Source of the DNA: Hyphomicrobiales bacterium
GTDB taxonomy: Bacteria > Pseudomonadota > Alphaproteobacteria > Rhizobiales > Rhizobiaceae
Reading direction: 5' to 3'
Length of the DNA stretch: 35,157 nucleotides
Assembly: GCA_017305835.1 (NCBI GenBank)
Contig: JAFKJY010000094.1
Coordinates: forward strand, 1 to 35,157
The notes beneath the pieces were generated by a model. The model saw only the letters and a list, made by a program, of their open reading frames with translations, made no database searches and had not been told where the DNA came from. The position numbers were made by a program, and so were the translations under genes. Of this stretch, positions 1 to 7,562 are shown one piece after another; within the stretch, counting starts at the first letter, position 1, and each line of letters starts with the position of its first letter.

Positions 1-1
1 G

Positions 2-922
2 CAGGGCCGGATGAGCTATGCCGACTACGAGGCCTTCCTGAGACAGGAGACGGCGGACGCCATCCGCTGGCAGGAGGAGATCGGCCTCGACGTGCTCGTC
101 CACGGCGAGTTCGAGCGCAACGACATGGTGCAGTATTTCGGCGAGCAGCTTTCCGGCTTCGCCTTCACCAAGCACGCCTGGGTGCAGAGCTACGGCTCGC
201 GCTACGTGCGGCCGCCGATCATCCACGGCGACGTGTCGCGGCCGAACCCGATGACGGTGCGCTGGTGGCGGTATGCGCAGTCGCTGACGGGCAAGCCGGT
301 CAAGGGCATGCTGACCGGGCCGGTCACCATCCTCAACTGGTCCTTCGTGCGCGACGACCTGCCGCGCACCGCCGTCTGCCGGCAGATCGCGCTCGCCATC
401 CGCGACGAGGCGGGCGACCTGGAGAAGGCGGGAGCGAAGATGATCCAGATCGACGAGGCGGCGCTGCGCGAAGGACTGCCGCTGCGCAAATCGGAATGGA
501 AGGCCTATCTCGACTGGGCGGTGGAATGCTTCCGCCTCGCCTCGGCGGGCGTCGGCGACGCCACCCAGATCCACACCCACATGTGCTATTCGGAGTTCAA
601 CGACATCATCGACGCGATCGCGGCGATGGATGCCGACGTGATCTCGATCGAGACCTCGCGCTCGCGGATGGAGCTGCTCGACGCCTTCAAGAGCTACAAG
701 TACCCGAACGAGATCGGGCCCGGCGTCTACGACATCCACTCGCCGCGCGTGCCGGAGGTGGGCGAGATGACGGAGCTGCTGACGCTCGCGCGCCAGCGGC
801 TGTCGGACGCGCAGCTCTGGGTCAACCCCGACTGCGGCCTGAAGACCCGCGGCTGGGCCGAAGTCCGCCCCGCCCTCGTCAACCTCGTCGCTGCGGCGAG
901 GCAGCTTCGGGCCTCGGCCTGA
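2..922 (+). CDS. metE: Cobalamin-independent methionine synthase, C-terminal part (cut by window edge)
   Basis: Cytosolic enzyme that transfers the methyl group of 5-methyltetrahydropteroyl-triglutamate to homocysteine, making methionine without B12. The reading frame is open to base 2, and the first visible residues already match the linker before the catalytic barrel, so the ATG at 11 is internal and roughly the first 450 of about 760 residues are missing. Family motifs are clear: HGEFERNDMVQYFGEQ, GMLTGPVTILNWSF, QIHTHMCYSEFND (zinc His and Cys), DVISIETSRS (zinc Glu), YPNEIGPGVYDIHSP and NPDCGLKTRGW (zinc Cys). All four known zinc ligands are therefore present. The usual IDEPALREG reads IDEAALREG here, a mild change. 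The gene converges on a B12-riboswitch transcript from the opposite strand. Confidence 0.96.
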   Translation, partial: QGRMSYADYEAFLRQETADAIRWQEEIGLDVLVHGEFERNDMVQYFGEQLSGFAFTKHAWVQSYGSRYVRPPIIHGDVSRPNPMTVRWWRYAQSLTGKPVKGMLTGPVTILNWSFVRDDLPRTAVCRQIALAIRDEAGDLEKAGAKMIQIDEAALREGLPLRKSEWKAYLDWAVECFRLASAGVGDATQIHTHMCYSEFNDIIDAIAAMDADVISIETSRSRMELLDAFKSYKYPNEIGPGVYDIHSPRVPEVGEMTELLTLARQRLSDAQLWVNPDCGLKTRGWAEVRPALVNLVAAARQLRASA

Positions 923-935
923 CCGCTAGCTTCCG

Positions 936-952
936 GCCGGCGCCGTGCCGGC
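936..952. terminator. Small GC hairpin between convergent metE and the small ORF
   Basis: GCCGGC is repeated as its own complement around a 5-nt loop just after the metE stop codon. There is no T-tract, so termination by it is uncertain. Confidence 0.25.
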
Positions 953-959
953 GGAGCGC

Positions 960-1271
960 CTACCTCCGGCCCCTGCGGCGGGGCGCCATCGGTCGGGTCG
1001 CCTGGACGAGCAGCGCCCGCAGCCTGACGGCGGCTGCCGGCAGTGCGACGAGCCGGTCCAGCCTGGCGAGCTCCGTCCGCGCGGCGGCGGCGACGTCGGC
1101 GTCGTCGGGCAGACCGAGGAGCCACACCAGGAACACGTCCTCCGGCGCGGGCAGCGATGAGGCGCCCGCGTCCGCCGACACCGGCGGCCGGGAAGCGGTG
1201 GGCCGAAGCGGAGCCGGAAGGCTCCCGTTCGTCTCCTGCGAGTTCTTATGTTGCGAAGCGGTCGCCGGCAT
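960..1271 (-). CDS. Small hypothetical protein downstream of the B12 riboswitch
   Basis: An ORF of about 103 residues in the first position after the riboswitch. The ATG at 1271 is preceded by a weak purine-rich GGGGACAAG. A longer in-frame version begins at 1367. I do not recognise a family. The first 40 residues are low complexity, while the second half (EDVFLVWLLGLPDDADVAAA onward) looks like a genuine small helical protein with conserved-looking hydrophobic and charged spacing, ending in a basic tail. Its position suggests expression when adenosylcobalamin is low. It ends 38 bases from the convergent metE stop. The downstream half is more credible than the N-terminus, and the start could be a later codon. 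It could also be a non-coding leader with chance coding potential. Confidence 0.4.
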   Translation of the reverse strand: MPATASQHKNSQETNGSLPAPLRPTASRPPVSADAGASSLPAPEDVFLVWLLGLPDDADVAAAARTELARLDRLVALPAAAVRLRALLVQATRPMAPRRRGRR

Positions 1272-1390
1272 CTTGTCCCCGTGGCGTTGTGGACGGGGAG
1301 AAGGCAGACGCCAGCCGGCGGCAGAGGGCGCAAGCCCGCGCGACGGCAAAGCGCACCGCCGGGGCACCCCGCCCGAGGTTCGTTCACATC

Positions 1391-1582
1391 GTCACGGCAG
1401 GTCTTCTGGCTCGCAGGTCGTCGCCGCTGTCCTGTCTTCCCGGCGCTTTCGCGCCAGTGACCACAAAGCGGACAGCAACTCGCTGCTTACAGCTGCGGGG
1501 GCAGCGCCGGCCTTGCGGTCTCCCGCGCACCGGCTTCCCTCTTGGCTCCCGGGCCGGAATCCGACTCGGAAGAACCATGACG
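1391..1582 (-). promoter_or_regulatory. Cobalamin (adenosylcobalamin) riboswitch
   Basis: Read on the - strand, the region has the ordered landmarks of the class. These are a 5' P1 strand GGTTCTTCC (complement at 1568-1576), a GGGAAGCCGGTG segment, the conserved core GCTGCCCCCGCAGCTGTAAG (around 1488-1507), a GGTCACTGGCGCGAAAGCGCC stem-loop, and the closing AGCCAGAAGACCTGCC (about 1397-1412) that pairs back with P1. Just downstream is the CGGGCGGGGTGCCCCGGCGG segment seen after rhizobial B12 riboswitches, likely part of the expression platform. The next start codon on this strand belongs to the small ORF ending at 960. The promoter must lie upstream, in about 1583-1679. High cobalamin should repress the transcript. 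Confidence 0.93.
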
Positions 1583-1679
1583 GCTAGATATAGAGAGCCG
1601 GGCGCGCAGGCTGTCAACCTGTTGGGGAACTGTACATCGGGAAATCGCTGCCGTGGCGGCGGCCGCCTGCGAGACCCGG

Positions 1680-2903
1680 TTATTCGGCCGCCACCTGCCG
1701 CTCCCAGCTCGGGAAGGGATCGGGCAGGTCTCGCCAGCGGCCGGGCATGAAGTCCGTCTCGCCGACGAGGCAGGCGTCGAGCTCCGCGCGGATCTGCCGT
1801 TCGTCCATCGGATCGCAGCCGATGAAGACGATCTCCTGCCGCCGGTCGCCCCAGACGGGGTCGAGATAGGGCCGCATCGCCGCGCGCCATTCGGGATGGT
1901 CGGGCCACCGGTATCTCGGCACCGAGGCCCACCACAGGCCGCGCTTGCCGGTGCGGACGAGCGCGCCGGCCTGGCTGATCTCGCCGACGTAATGCGGCCG
2001 GGTGGCGAGCCAGAAGAAGCCCTTCGTCCGCACGACGCCGGGCCACGAGCGATCGACGAAGCCCTTCAGCTTCATCGGGTCGAAGGGGCGCCGCTCGCGG
2101 TAGACGAAGGAGCGGATGCCGTATTCCTCGGTCTCCGGCACATGGTCGCGAAAGCCGTTCAGCTCCTTGAACCAGAGCGGATGCTGCTCGGCCCTGCCGA
2201 AATCGAAGCGGCCGGTGTCGAGGACCTTGCCGAGGGGAACCCGGGCGAAATCGGTCTCGATCACCTCCGCGTCAGGGTTGAGCGCGCGCACGATCTTGCG
2301 CGCCAGGTCGAGGTCGTGCGGCGCGGCGTCCGAGACCTTGTTCATGACGACGACGTCGGCGAACTCGATCTGCTCGACCAGCAGGTCGACCAAAGCGCGA
2401 TCATCGCCATCGCCGGCCGTCTCGCCGCGGTCGCGCAGGAAGTCCTGCGAGGAATAGTCCTTCAGCAGGTTCGCCGCGTCGACGACCGTCACCATCGTAT
2501 CGAGCCGGGCGACGTCCGAGAGGCTTTCGCCGTTCTCGTCGCGAAAATCGAAGGTGGTGGCGACCGGCAGGGGCTCGGCGATGCCGGTGCCCTCGATCAG
2601 CAGGTAGTCGAAGCGGCCCTCCTCCGAGAGCCGGCGCACCTCGTTCAGGAGGTCGTCGCGCAGCGTGCAGCAGATGCAGCCATTGGTCATCTCGACCAGC
2701 TTCTCGTTGGTGCGCGACAGGTCGGCCCCGCCGTCGCGCACCAGCGAGGCGTCGATGTTGACCTCGCTCATGTCGTTGACGATGACGGCGACCCGCCGCC
2801 CCTCGCGGTTGTTGAGGATGTGGTTGAGGAGCGTGGTCTTGCCGGCGCCGAGGAAGCCGGAGAGGACCGTGACGGGAAGACGCTTCGTCGCTTTGTCTGG
2901 CAT
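1680..2903 (-). CDS. COG0523 (CobW/ZigA-like) metallochaperone GTPase
   Basis: A 407-residue G3E-family GTPase, a class that hands metal ions to client enzymes using GTP. Visible motifs are Walker A GFLGAGKTT (residues 16-24), the metal-binding GCICC (75-79), switch-like LIEGTGIAEP, and the NKxD-type MNKVSD. A C-terminal CobW_C domain (FVYRERRPFDP onward) follows. A longer frame reaches past 3500, but the ATG at 2903 is chosen because family homology begins at residue 8 or so. It lies 89 bases after aztD on the same strand in a zinc island with Zur, so a ZigA/ZagA-like zinc chaperone for low-zinc conditions is far more likely than cobaltochelatase CobW. The neighbouring B12 riboswitch lies downstream and does not control it. 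Its client protein cannot be told from sequence. Confidence 0.93.
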   Translation of the reverse strand: MPDKATKRLPVTVLSGFLGAGKTTLLNHILNNREGRRVAVIVNDMSEVNIDASLVRDGGADLSRTNEKLVEMTNGCICCTLRDDLLNEVRRLSEEGRFDYLLIEGTGIAEPLPVATTFDFRDENGESLSDVARLDTMVTVVDAANLLKDYSSQDFLRDRGETAGDGDDRALVDLLVEQIEFADVVVMNKVSDAAPHDLDLARKIVRALNPDAEVIETDFARVPLGKVLDTGRFDFGRAEQHPLWFKELNGFRDHVPETEEYGIRSFVYRERRPFDPMKLKGFVDRSWPGVVRTKGFFWLATRPHYVGEISQAGALVRTGKRGLWWASVPRYRWPDHPEWRAAMRPYLDPVWGDRRQEIVFIGCDPMDERQIRAELDACLVGETDFMPGRWRDLPDPFPSWERQVAAE

Positions 2904-2933
2904 GGCTTTTGGCCTTCGTCGGGATCGGGGGAT

Positions 2934-2969
2934 GCATCCGGCCCCGCGCGCATGGCGGGGACCGGATGC
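2934..2969 (-). terminator. Strong GC hairpin between aztD and the GTPase gene
   Basis: GCATCCGG-CCCCGC pairs with GCGGGGACCGGATGC with a single bulged base and a 6-nt loop, in the 89-base gap after the aztD stop. There is no T-run after it. It could attenuate read-through into the GTPase gene, act as a processing signal, or stabilise the upstream mRNA. Confidence 0.4.
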
Positions 2970-2992
2970 GACTGTCGCTCGGGAGGATGCGA

Positions 2993-4204
2993 CTATTCGG
3001 TTTCGTGGATCCGGCCGGAGCAGCCCACGGACACGATGTTGTAGGGCTTGCCCGGCACGGCGATCTCGCCGGCCCTGGCGAAGGAGGCCGCGTCCACGAG
3101 GTGCAGCTTGCCCTGCAGCGGATCGGTCACGACGACATGATCGCCGGCGACCGCGATGCGCGGACGCGGGTCGTTCCAGTGTCCGTCCATCGAATAGGGT
3201 TCGGTGAGCTTCAGCGAGTTGGCGATCCTGCCGGCGACCACGTCGAGCTGGTGGAGCTGCCCGTCCTCGGTGAAGACATAGGCGAAGCGCGGCCGTACGG
3301 AATCGACCGCGAAGTGGACGCGGCGCATCGGCAGGTCGACCAGGCGGAAGGCGTCCTTGTCGGCGGTCGGGTCGATCAGCACGACCTTGTCGGGGCCGTA
3401 ATTGCCGAGGAAGTATTGCAGCCCCCTGCCGCCCAGAAGCGTGGTAGCCTTGCCCTCCGGCAGGCCGTCGGCATAGGGCAAGTGACGGATCTGCGGCGCG
3501 CCATCTCCGTGCGTGACGACCAGCAGCCCGGTAGCGCAGGCGAAGACCAGCAGGTTGCCCGACGAGGCCTCGCCGTGCAGGTCCGGGCATGCGGCCACGT
3601 CGCCCACCTGAACGCCCTTTGCGTCGACCGTCCTGATGCCCACCGGCAGCGCGTCCGGCTTTTCCGCGTTCGGCTCGGACAGGAGCACGTGGGCGCCGTA
3701 GGCGACGGCGACGCCGTGCTGCGGCGCGGCCGTGCTCACTTCGCTGACGTCGGAGCTTCCCCCGAGCACCGCCTTCTCGGAAATGATGCGGGCGACGCCC
3801 TCGCCGTCGAAGAACGCCGCGAACGCGCCGTCGTGCTCGACGAGATGCGAGGGCTTCCGGCCCGAGAGCTCCGTGCCGGTGAGCTTCGGCGCCTCGACGT
3901 CGATGTCGCCGTGGTCGCCGTGATCCTCGAACGAGATGCCGCTGGCGATGGCCGTCACGACGCCGGCGTCACCCTGCACGGCGAAGACGGTGCGGCCGCT
4001 CTCGCTGCGGACGAGCGACGCCGGCTCCCTGAGCGTGAAGGTGTCGAGGATAGTGCCGGCGAGGGCGTCGACGACGGTCACCTTCGGCTCGGCCCGGTCG
4101 GCCACGAACAGGCGCCACGCGGACAGGTCCGCGGCGAGCGAGGCGGCCGGCTGAAGCGGCAAAGCGAGCGCGAGGGCCGCCGTCGACAGAAACGGAAGTC
4201 TCAT
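2993..4204 (-). CDS. aztD: Periplasmic zinc chaperone AztD
   Basis: A 403-residue secreted protein. The N-terminus is a signal peptide (MRLPFLSTAALALALPL, cut near AASLAADL). The rest has the repeated short-strand pattern of a beta-propeller. A His/Asp cluster HGDHGD at about residues 91-96 resembles the flexible metal site of AztD proteins, which bind zinc in the periplasm and pass it to AztC. A late Cys (GCSGRIHETE) ends the protein. Identification rests on the propeller pattern plus the exact aztA-aztB-aztC-aztD gene order known from Paracoccus denitrificans. ATG 4204 has a good ribosome site (AAGGAGAG). It is separated from aztC by 85 bases holding a hairpin and a Zur-box-like palindrome, so it may have its own promoter. 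Confidence 0.9.
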   Translation of the reverse strand: MRLPFLSTAALALALPLQPAASLAADLSAWRLFVADRAEPKVTVVDALAGTILDTFTLREPASLVRSESGRTVFAVQGDAGVVTAIASGISFEDHGDHGDIDVEAPKLTGTELSGRKPSHLVEHDGAFAAFFDGEGVARIISEKAVLGGSSDVSEVSTAAPQHGVAVAYGAHVLLSEPNAEKPDALPVGIRTVDAKGVQVGDVAACPDLHGEASSGNLLVFACATGLLVVTHGDGAPQIRHLPYADGLPEGKATTLLGGRGLQYFLGNYGPDKVVLIDPTADKDAFRLVDLPMRRVHFAVDSVRPRFAYVFTEDGQLHQLDVVAGRIANSLKLTEPYSMDGHWNDPRPRIAVAGDHVVVTDPLQGKLHLVDAASFARAGEIAVPGKPYNIVSVGCSGRIHETE

Positions 4205-4218
4205 GGTTCTCTCCTTAA

Positions 4219-4233
4219 TGTTATAACGTAACA
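4219..4233. promoter_or_regulatory. Zur-box-like palindrome before aztD
   Basis: TGTTATAACGTAACA has TGTTA/TAACA arms around a 5-nt centre and closely resembles the AT-rich GTTATAAC-type Zur operators of alphaproteobacteria. It lies 14 bases upstream of the aztD start codon, over the likely promoter/leader, in an otherwise GC-rich region. Confidence 0.7.
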
Positions 4234-4244
4234 AATTCGGCGCT

Positions 4245-4273
4245 GGAAAAAGGCGGATCGCTCCGCCTTTTCC
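4245..4273 (-). terminator. Hairpin terminator-like element after aztC
   Basis: Read on the - strand, GGAAAAGGCGGA pairs with TCCGCCTTTTTCC around a 4-nt loop, 17 bases after the aztC stop. The A/T-rich outer stem works as a tail in both directions. This is the best intrinsic-terminator candidate in the zinc island. Confidence 0.6.
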
Positions 4274-4289
4274 GGTTCGGTGCGCGCGT

Positions 4290-5285
4290 TCAGCTTCCGA
4301 GGATGGCGCCTTTGATGGTGGCCACGTTGTGCCGCATCATGTCGATATAGGTTGCGGCCGGGCCGCCCGCGTCCGACAGCGCGTCCGAGTAGAGCTCGCC
4401 GCCGACCTTCAGTCCAGTCTCGCCGGCAATCTGCTCGATCAGCCGCGGGTTGGTGATGTTCTCCACGAAGATCGCCGAGGCCTTGTCGTCCCTTATCTGC
4501 CGGATCAGCGCCGCGACGTCGGCGGCCGAGGCCTCCGATTCCGTCGACACCCCTTCCGGCGCGAGGAAGGCCAGCCCGTAATCGTGCTCGAAATAGCCGA
4601 ATGCGTCGTGCGAGGTGATGATCGAGCGCTTGTCAGCGGGAATCCCGGCGATGGCCGCGCGGATCTCCGCGTCGAGCGCCCCGAGCTTCCTGCCGTAGGC
4701 GTCCGCATTGGCCCTGTAGCCGTCGCAGCCGGCCGCGTCGGCGGCGCAGAAGGCGTCGGCGATGTTCTTCACATAGACCTCCGCGTTGCGGACCGACTGC
4801 CAGGCGTGGGGGTCGTATTCGCCGTGATGGTGGTGGCCCTCCTCATGGGCGTGCTGCCCGCCCTCCGCATGGCCGGCTTCGCCGGCGGCGTGGTCGTCGT
4901 CGTCATCCTCCTCGTGCGGATGCGGCTCGTCGGCGATCTTCAGCACCTCGCCGCCCTTGCTCAGCTCGACGATCGGCGCCTTGGTGCCGCTCGCCTCGAC
5001 GAGGCGCTGGAGGAAGCCCTCGAGCTGGAGGCCGTTGACCAGCACAACGTCGGCCGCCGCGACGGCGGCCGCATCGGCCGGCTTCGGCTCGTAGACATGG
5101 GCGTCGCCGTTCGGCCCGACCAGGGTCGTGATGTCGACCCTGTCGCCGCCCACGTTCTTCGCGAAGTCGGCGATGATCGAGAAGCTGGCGACGACCTTCA
5201 GGTTCTCGGCCGAAGCGGTGGCGAGCATCGCCGGGAACAGGGTCATGGCGCTCACGGCCGCGGCGAGTTTCAGCATCCTGGACAT
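4290..5285 (-). CDS. aztC: Zinc ABC transporter substrate-binding protein AztC
   Basis: A 331-residue cluster A-I binding protein that captures Zn(II) in the periplasm and delivers it to AztB. The signal peptide (residues 1-26) ends ATASA. The zinc ligands expected for the family are visible: GDAHVYEP (His63), DPHAW (His160), TSHDAFGYF (His) and the late SDALSDAGGP (Asp). Between the first two lies a long acidic/His-rich loop (residues about 120-156, including HEEGHHHHGEYD), typical of zinc rather than manganese binders and thought to help gather zinc. ATG 5285 follows AGAAGGAGC. The gene begins 17 bases after aztB and ends before a terminator-like hairpin. Confidence 0.95.
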   Translation of the reverse strand: MSRMLKLAAAVSAMTLFPAMLATASAENLKVVASFSIIADFAKNVGGDRVDITTLVGPNGDAHVYEPKPADAAAVAAADVVLVNGLQLEGFLQRLVEASGTKAPIVELSKGGEVLKIADEPHPHEEDDDDDHAAGEAGHAEGGQHAHEEGHHHHGEYDPHAWQSVRNAEVYVKNIADAFCAADAAGCDGYRANADAYGRKLGALDAEIRAAIAGIPADKRSIITSHDAFGYFEHDYGLAFLAPEGVSTESEASAADVAALIRQIRDDKASAIFVENITNPRLIEQIAGETGLKVGGELYSDALSDAGGPAATYIDMMRHNVATIKGAILGS

Positions 5286-5302
5286 TCGTTTTGCTCCTTC
5301 TG

Positions 5303-6178
5303 TCAGGCTGTGCGGTGGGAGATGTGCCGGACGCGCGTGGCGAGTACGCCGCGTGTGCCGGCGATGATGGAGAGGAGGTAGATCGCGCCGGCCGACAGGA
5401 TGATCGCGGGGCCGGACGGCAGCGAGGCGTGATAGGAGAGCAGCAGGCCGCAGATGCAGGACGCCGCGCCGAACAGCGCCGCGAGCAGGCACATCGGCTC
5501 CACCCGGCTGGCCCAGAAGCGCGCCGCCGCGGCCGGCAGCATCATCAGGCCGACCGACAGCAGCGTGCCCAGCGCCTGGAAGCCGCCGACCAGGTTGAGC
5601 ACCACGAGCGCGAGAAAGACGAAGTGGACGGGCGGCCCGAGCCGCGAGACGGAGCGCAGGAACAGCGGATCGAGGCACTCGGCCACCAGCGCCCGCCAGA
5701 AGACGACGAGCGCGGCGAGCGTGATCGCCGCGATCGCGCCGATCAGCACCAGCGCCTCGTCGTTGAGCGCCAGCACCGTGCCGAACAGGACGTGCATCAG
5801 GTCGATGTTGGAACCGCGCAGCGACACGATGAGGACGCCGAGCGCCAGCGAGATCAGGTAGAAGGCCGCCATCGAGGCGTCCTCCTTCTGGATCGTCAGC
5901 CGCGACACCGCGCCGGCGCCGAGCGCCACGACCACGCCGGCGCCCAGCCCGCCGAGCGTCATCGGCACGATCTGCAGGCCGTAGAACAGGAAGCCGACCG
6001 CCGCGCCCGGCAGGATCGCATGCGCCATCGCGTCGCCCATCAGGCTCATGCGCCGCAGCATCAGGAACACGCCGACGGGGCAGGCGCTGGCCGACAGCAT
6101 CAGCGCGCCGACGAGCGCCCGCTGCATGAAGGCGAACTCGACGAAGGGCGCGACGATATAGTCGTGAAGGGCGTGCAT
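5303..6178 (-). CDS. aztB: Zinc ABC transporter permease AztB
   Basis: A 291-residue integral membrane protein of the ZnuB/ABC-3 permease family, with eight or so hydrophobic segments. Family features include RRMSLMGDAMAHAILPGAAVG near the N-terminus (the conserved region that faces the ATPase) and GTLLSVGLMMLPAAAARFWA in the second half. It forms the inner-membrane channel for zinc delivered by AztC. A longer reading frame runs upstream through aztA, but ATG 6178 overlaps the aztA stop by one base (TGATG), showing translational coupling. The start is supported by homology beginning in the first helix. Confidence 0.94.
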   Translation of the reverse strand: MHALHDYIVAPFVEFAFMQRALVGALMLSASACPVGVFLMLRRMSLMGDAMAHAILPGAAVGFLFYGLQIVPMTLGGLGAGVVVALGAGAVSRLTIQKEDASMAAFYLISLALGVLIVSLRGSNIDLMHVLFGTVLALNDEALVLIGAIAAITLAALVVFWRALVAECLDPLFLRSVSRLGPPVHFVFLALVVLNLVGGFQALGTLLSVGLMMLPAAAARFWASRVEPMCLLAALFGAASCICGLLLSYHASLPSGPAIILSAGAIYLLSIIAGTRGVLATRVRHISHRTA

Positions 6179-6978
6179 CAGGCCGCCCCCTTGCGATGGG
6201 CGTCGCCGTCGTGCCGATGGCCGGCGTGCGGGTGGTCGTCGCCGGGCGCGCACCACGGGGCGTCGTCGTCCCAAGCCTCGTTGAACTGGCGGGCGCGCAG
6301 CAGGTTTTCCGGCGCGAGCGTGCTGCGCGCGTCGCCCCAGGCGACCGGACGCCGCGCCAACAACAGCGCTTCGGGGAAATGCTGCCGCACGAGGTCGAGG
6401 TCGTGGACGACGACCACGACCGTGCGCCGCTCGCCGTGCCAGCGCATGATGAGCCCGACCAGGTCGGCCACCGTCCTCGCGTCGATGGCGTTGAACGGCT
6501 CGTCGAGCAGGATCAGGTCGGCGTCCTGGACCAGCACGCGGGCGAACAAGGCGCGCTGCAACTGGCCGCCCGACAGCGTGTCGATCGGACGCTTGCCGAA
6601 GCCGTCGAGGCCGACGGCCGACAGCGCCGTGGCGACCGCCTCGAAGTCCTCCGGCCGCAGCCGCCCGAGCAGCCCACGGCGCGGCCAGAGGCCGAGCGAG
6701 ACGAGGTCGACCACGCGGGCGGGGAAAGAGCGGTCGAGCTCCGACTGCTGCGGCAGGTAGGCGAGGCTGGTTCCGGGCGCGACCCTGCACACCCCGGACA
6801 TCGGCTGGAGGACGCCGACGATGCCCTTGAGAAGCGTCGACTTGCCGGAGCCGTTGGCGCCGACGAGGGCCGTCAGGGAACCCTTGCGCACGCTGCCGCT
6901 CAGATGGTGGACGGCGGGATGGCGGTTGTAGCCCAGCGTCAGGTCTTCGAAGGTCACGCAGGCGTCCATCCGGTCCAT
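6178..6978 (-). CDS. aztA: Zinc ABC transporter ATP-binding protein AztA
   Basis: A 266-residue ATPase that powers zinc import with AztB and AztC. Walker A GANGSGKST is at residues 40-48, the Q-loop at LAYLPQQSELD, the signature LSGGQLQR, Walker B LILLDEP, and the H-loop VVVHDLD. The C-terminus carries a short His-rich tail (HPHAGHRHDGDAH) that could sense or buffer cytosolic zinc; this is an inference. First gene of the operon, divergent from zur with 99 bases between start codons. ATG 6978 has GGAGGGG about 12 bases upstream. An in-frame ATG at 6969 is a less likely start. Confidence 0.94.
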   Translation of the reverse strand: MDRMDACVTFEDLTLGYNRHPAVHHLSGSVRKGSLTALVGANGSGKSTLLKGIVGVLQPMSGVCRVAPGTSLAYLPQQSELDRSFPARVVDLVSLGLWPRRGLLGRLRPEDFEAVATALSAVGLDGFGKRPIDTLSGGQLQRALFARVLVQDADLILLDEPFNAIDARTVADLVGLIMRWHGERRTVVVVVHDLDLVRQHFPEALLLARRPVAWGDARSTLAPENLLRARQFNEAWDDDAPWCAPGDDHPHAGHRHDGDAHRKGAA

Positions 6979-7021
6979 CCCCAGGGCGCCCCTCCGCGGT
7001 GGCGCTCTTGACGATGGCTAC

Positions 7022-7070
7022 GTTATGTTATTACATTCGTCAATGAAAATGTTATACCATTACGGATAAC
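7022..7070. promoter_or_regulatory. Zur operator region between zur and aztA
   Basis: An AT-rich island inside GC-rich DNA. ATGTTATTACAT (7025-7036) is a near-perfect inverted repeat. A second element, GTTATACCATTAC with a downstream ATAAC (7051-7070), provides GTTAT/ATAAC arms. Both resemble Zur boxes and lie between the divergent starts of zur and aztA, consistent with autoregulation and zinc repression of the importer. Confidence 0.75.
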
Positions 7071-7077
7071 GGCCTTC

Positions 7078-7506
7078 ATGAGCATGCCCGGAACGGAACG
7101 CAGGGCGGACCCCGCCAGGCCGCAGCGCGGCAGGAACCGGCAGCTCGTGCTCGACGCGCTGCGCGGGGCCGGCCGGCCGCTGGGCGCCTATGAGCTGCTG
7201 CGCCAGCTCCGGAGCGAGGGCCTGCGCTCGCCGCTCCAGGTCTATCGCGCGCTGGACCGGCTGATCGAGGAGGGAAGCGTCCACAAGATCGAGAGCGTCA
7301 GCGCCTATGCCGTGTGCACCGGCGCCGAATGCGGCTCCGGCGGCCCGGTCGTCTTCGCCATCTGCACGCGGTGCGGGCAGGCCGCCGAGGCGCGCGATCC
7401 GGGCCTCGGCCAGCTCCTGGGTCGGCTCGCGCGCCGGCAGGGCTTCCGGCTGGAAGCGAGCACGGTCGAGCTGTCGGGCCTGTGCGAAGCCTGCGCGCAG
7501 GGCTGA
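7078..7506 (+). CDS. zur: Zinc uptake regulator Zur (Fur family)
   Basis: A 142-residue Fur-family repressor. The winged-helix part spans about residues 20-70 (QLVLDALRGAGRPLGAYELL; SPLQVYRALDRLIEEGSVHK). The structural zinc site is made by CTRC (96-99) and CEAC (136-139). His69 and Cys80 (VHKIESVSAYAVC) match the usual regulatory zinc site. The His-rich stretch common after that Cys in other Zur proteins is replaced here by TGAECGSGGP. With zinc bound it should repress aztABC, aztD and itself through the boxes at 7022-7070 and 4219-4233. Divergent position next to aztA supports Zur over Fur or PerR. Confidence 0.93.
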   Translation: MSMPGTERRADPARPQRGRNRQLVLDALRGAGRPLGAYELLRQLRSEGLRSPLQVYRALDRLIEEGSVHKIESVSAYAVCTGAECGSGGPVVFAICTRCGQAAEARDPGLGQLLGRLARRQGFRLEASTVELSGLCEACAQG

Positions 7507-7562
7507 AGCATGTCGCGCCGCTCCCATCATTTCGCCTCATTCTGCCAGCCCCACTCGCCCGC

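Noticed and set aside
1680..2903. Calling the GTPase CobW of B12 biosynthesis because a B12 riboswitch is next door
   Set aside because: The riboswitch lies downstream of it on the same strand, and its upstream neighbours are zinc genes, which favours a ZigA-type zinc role.
1653..3044. Long + strand ORF opposite the COG0523 GTPase gene
   Set aside because: It is a GC-rich antisense shadow, with no family-like sequence, and the - strand frame holds clear GTPase motifs.
2904..3590. N-terminal extension of the GTPase frame upstream of 2903
   Set aside because: It overlaps aztD in another frame, and GTPase homology begins right after ATG 2903.
2909..4231. 440-residue + strand ORF opposite aztD
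   Set aside because: Mirror frame of a real gene; His/Asp/Arg-rich without motifs, typical of antisense in GC-rich DNA.
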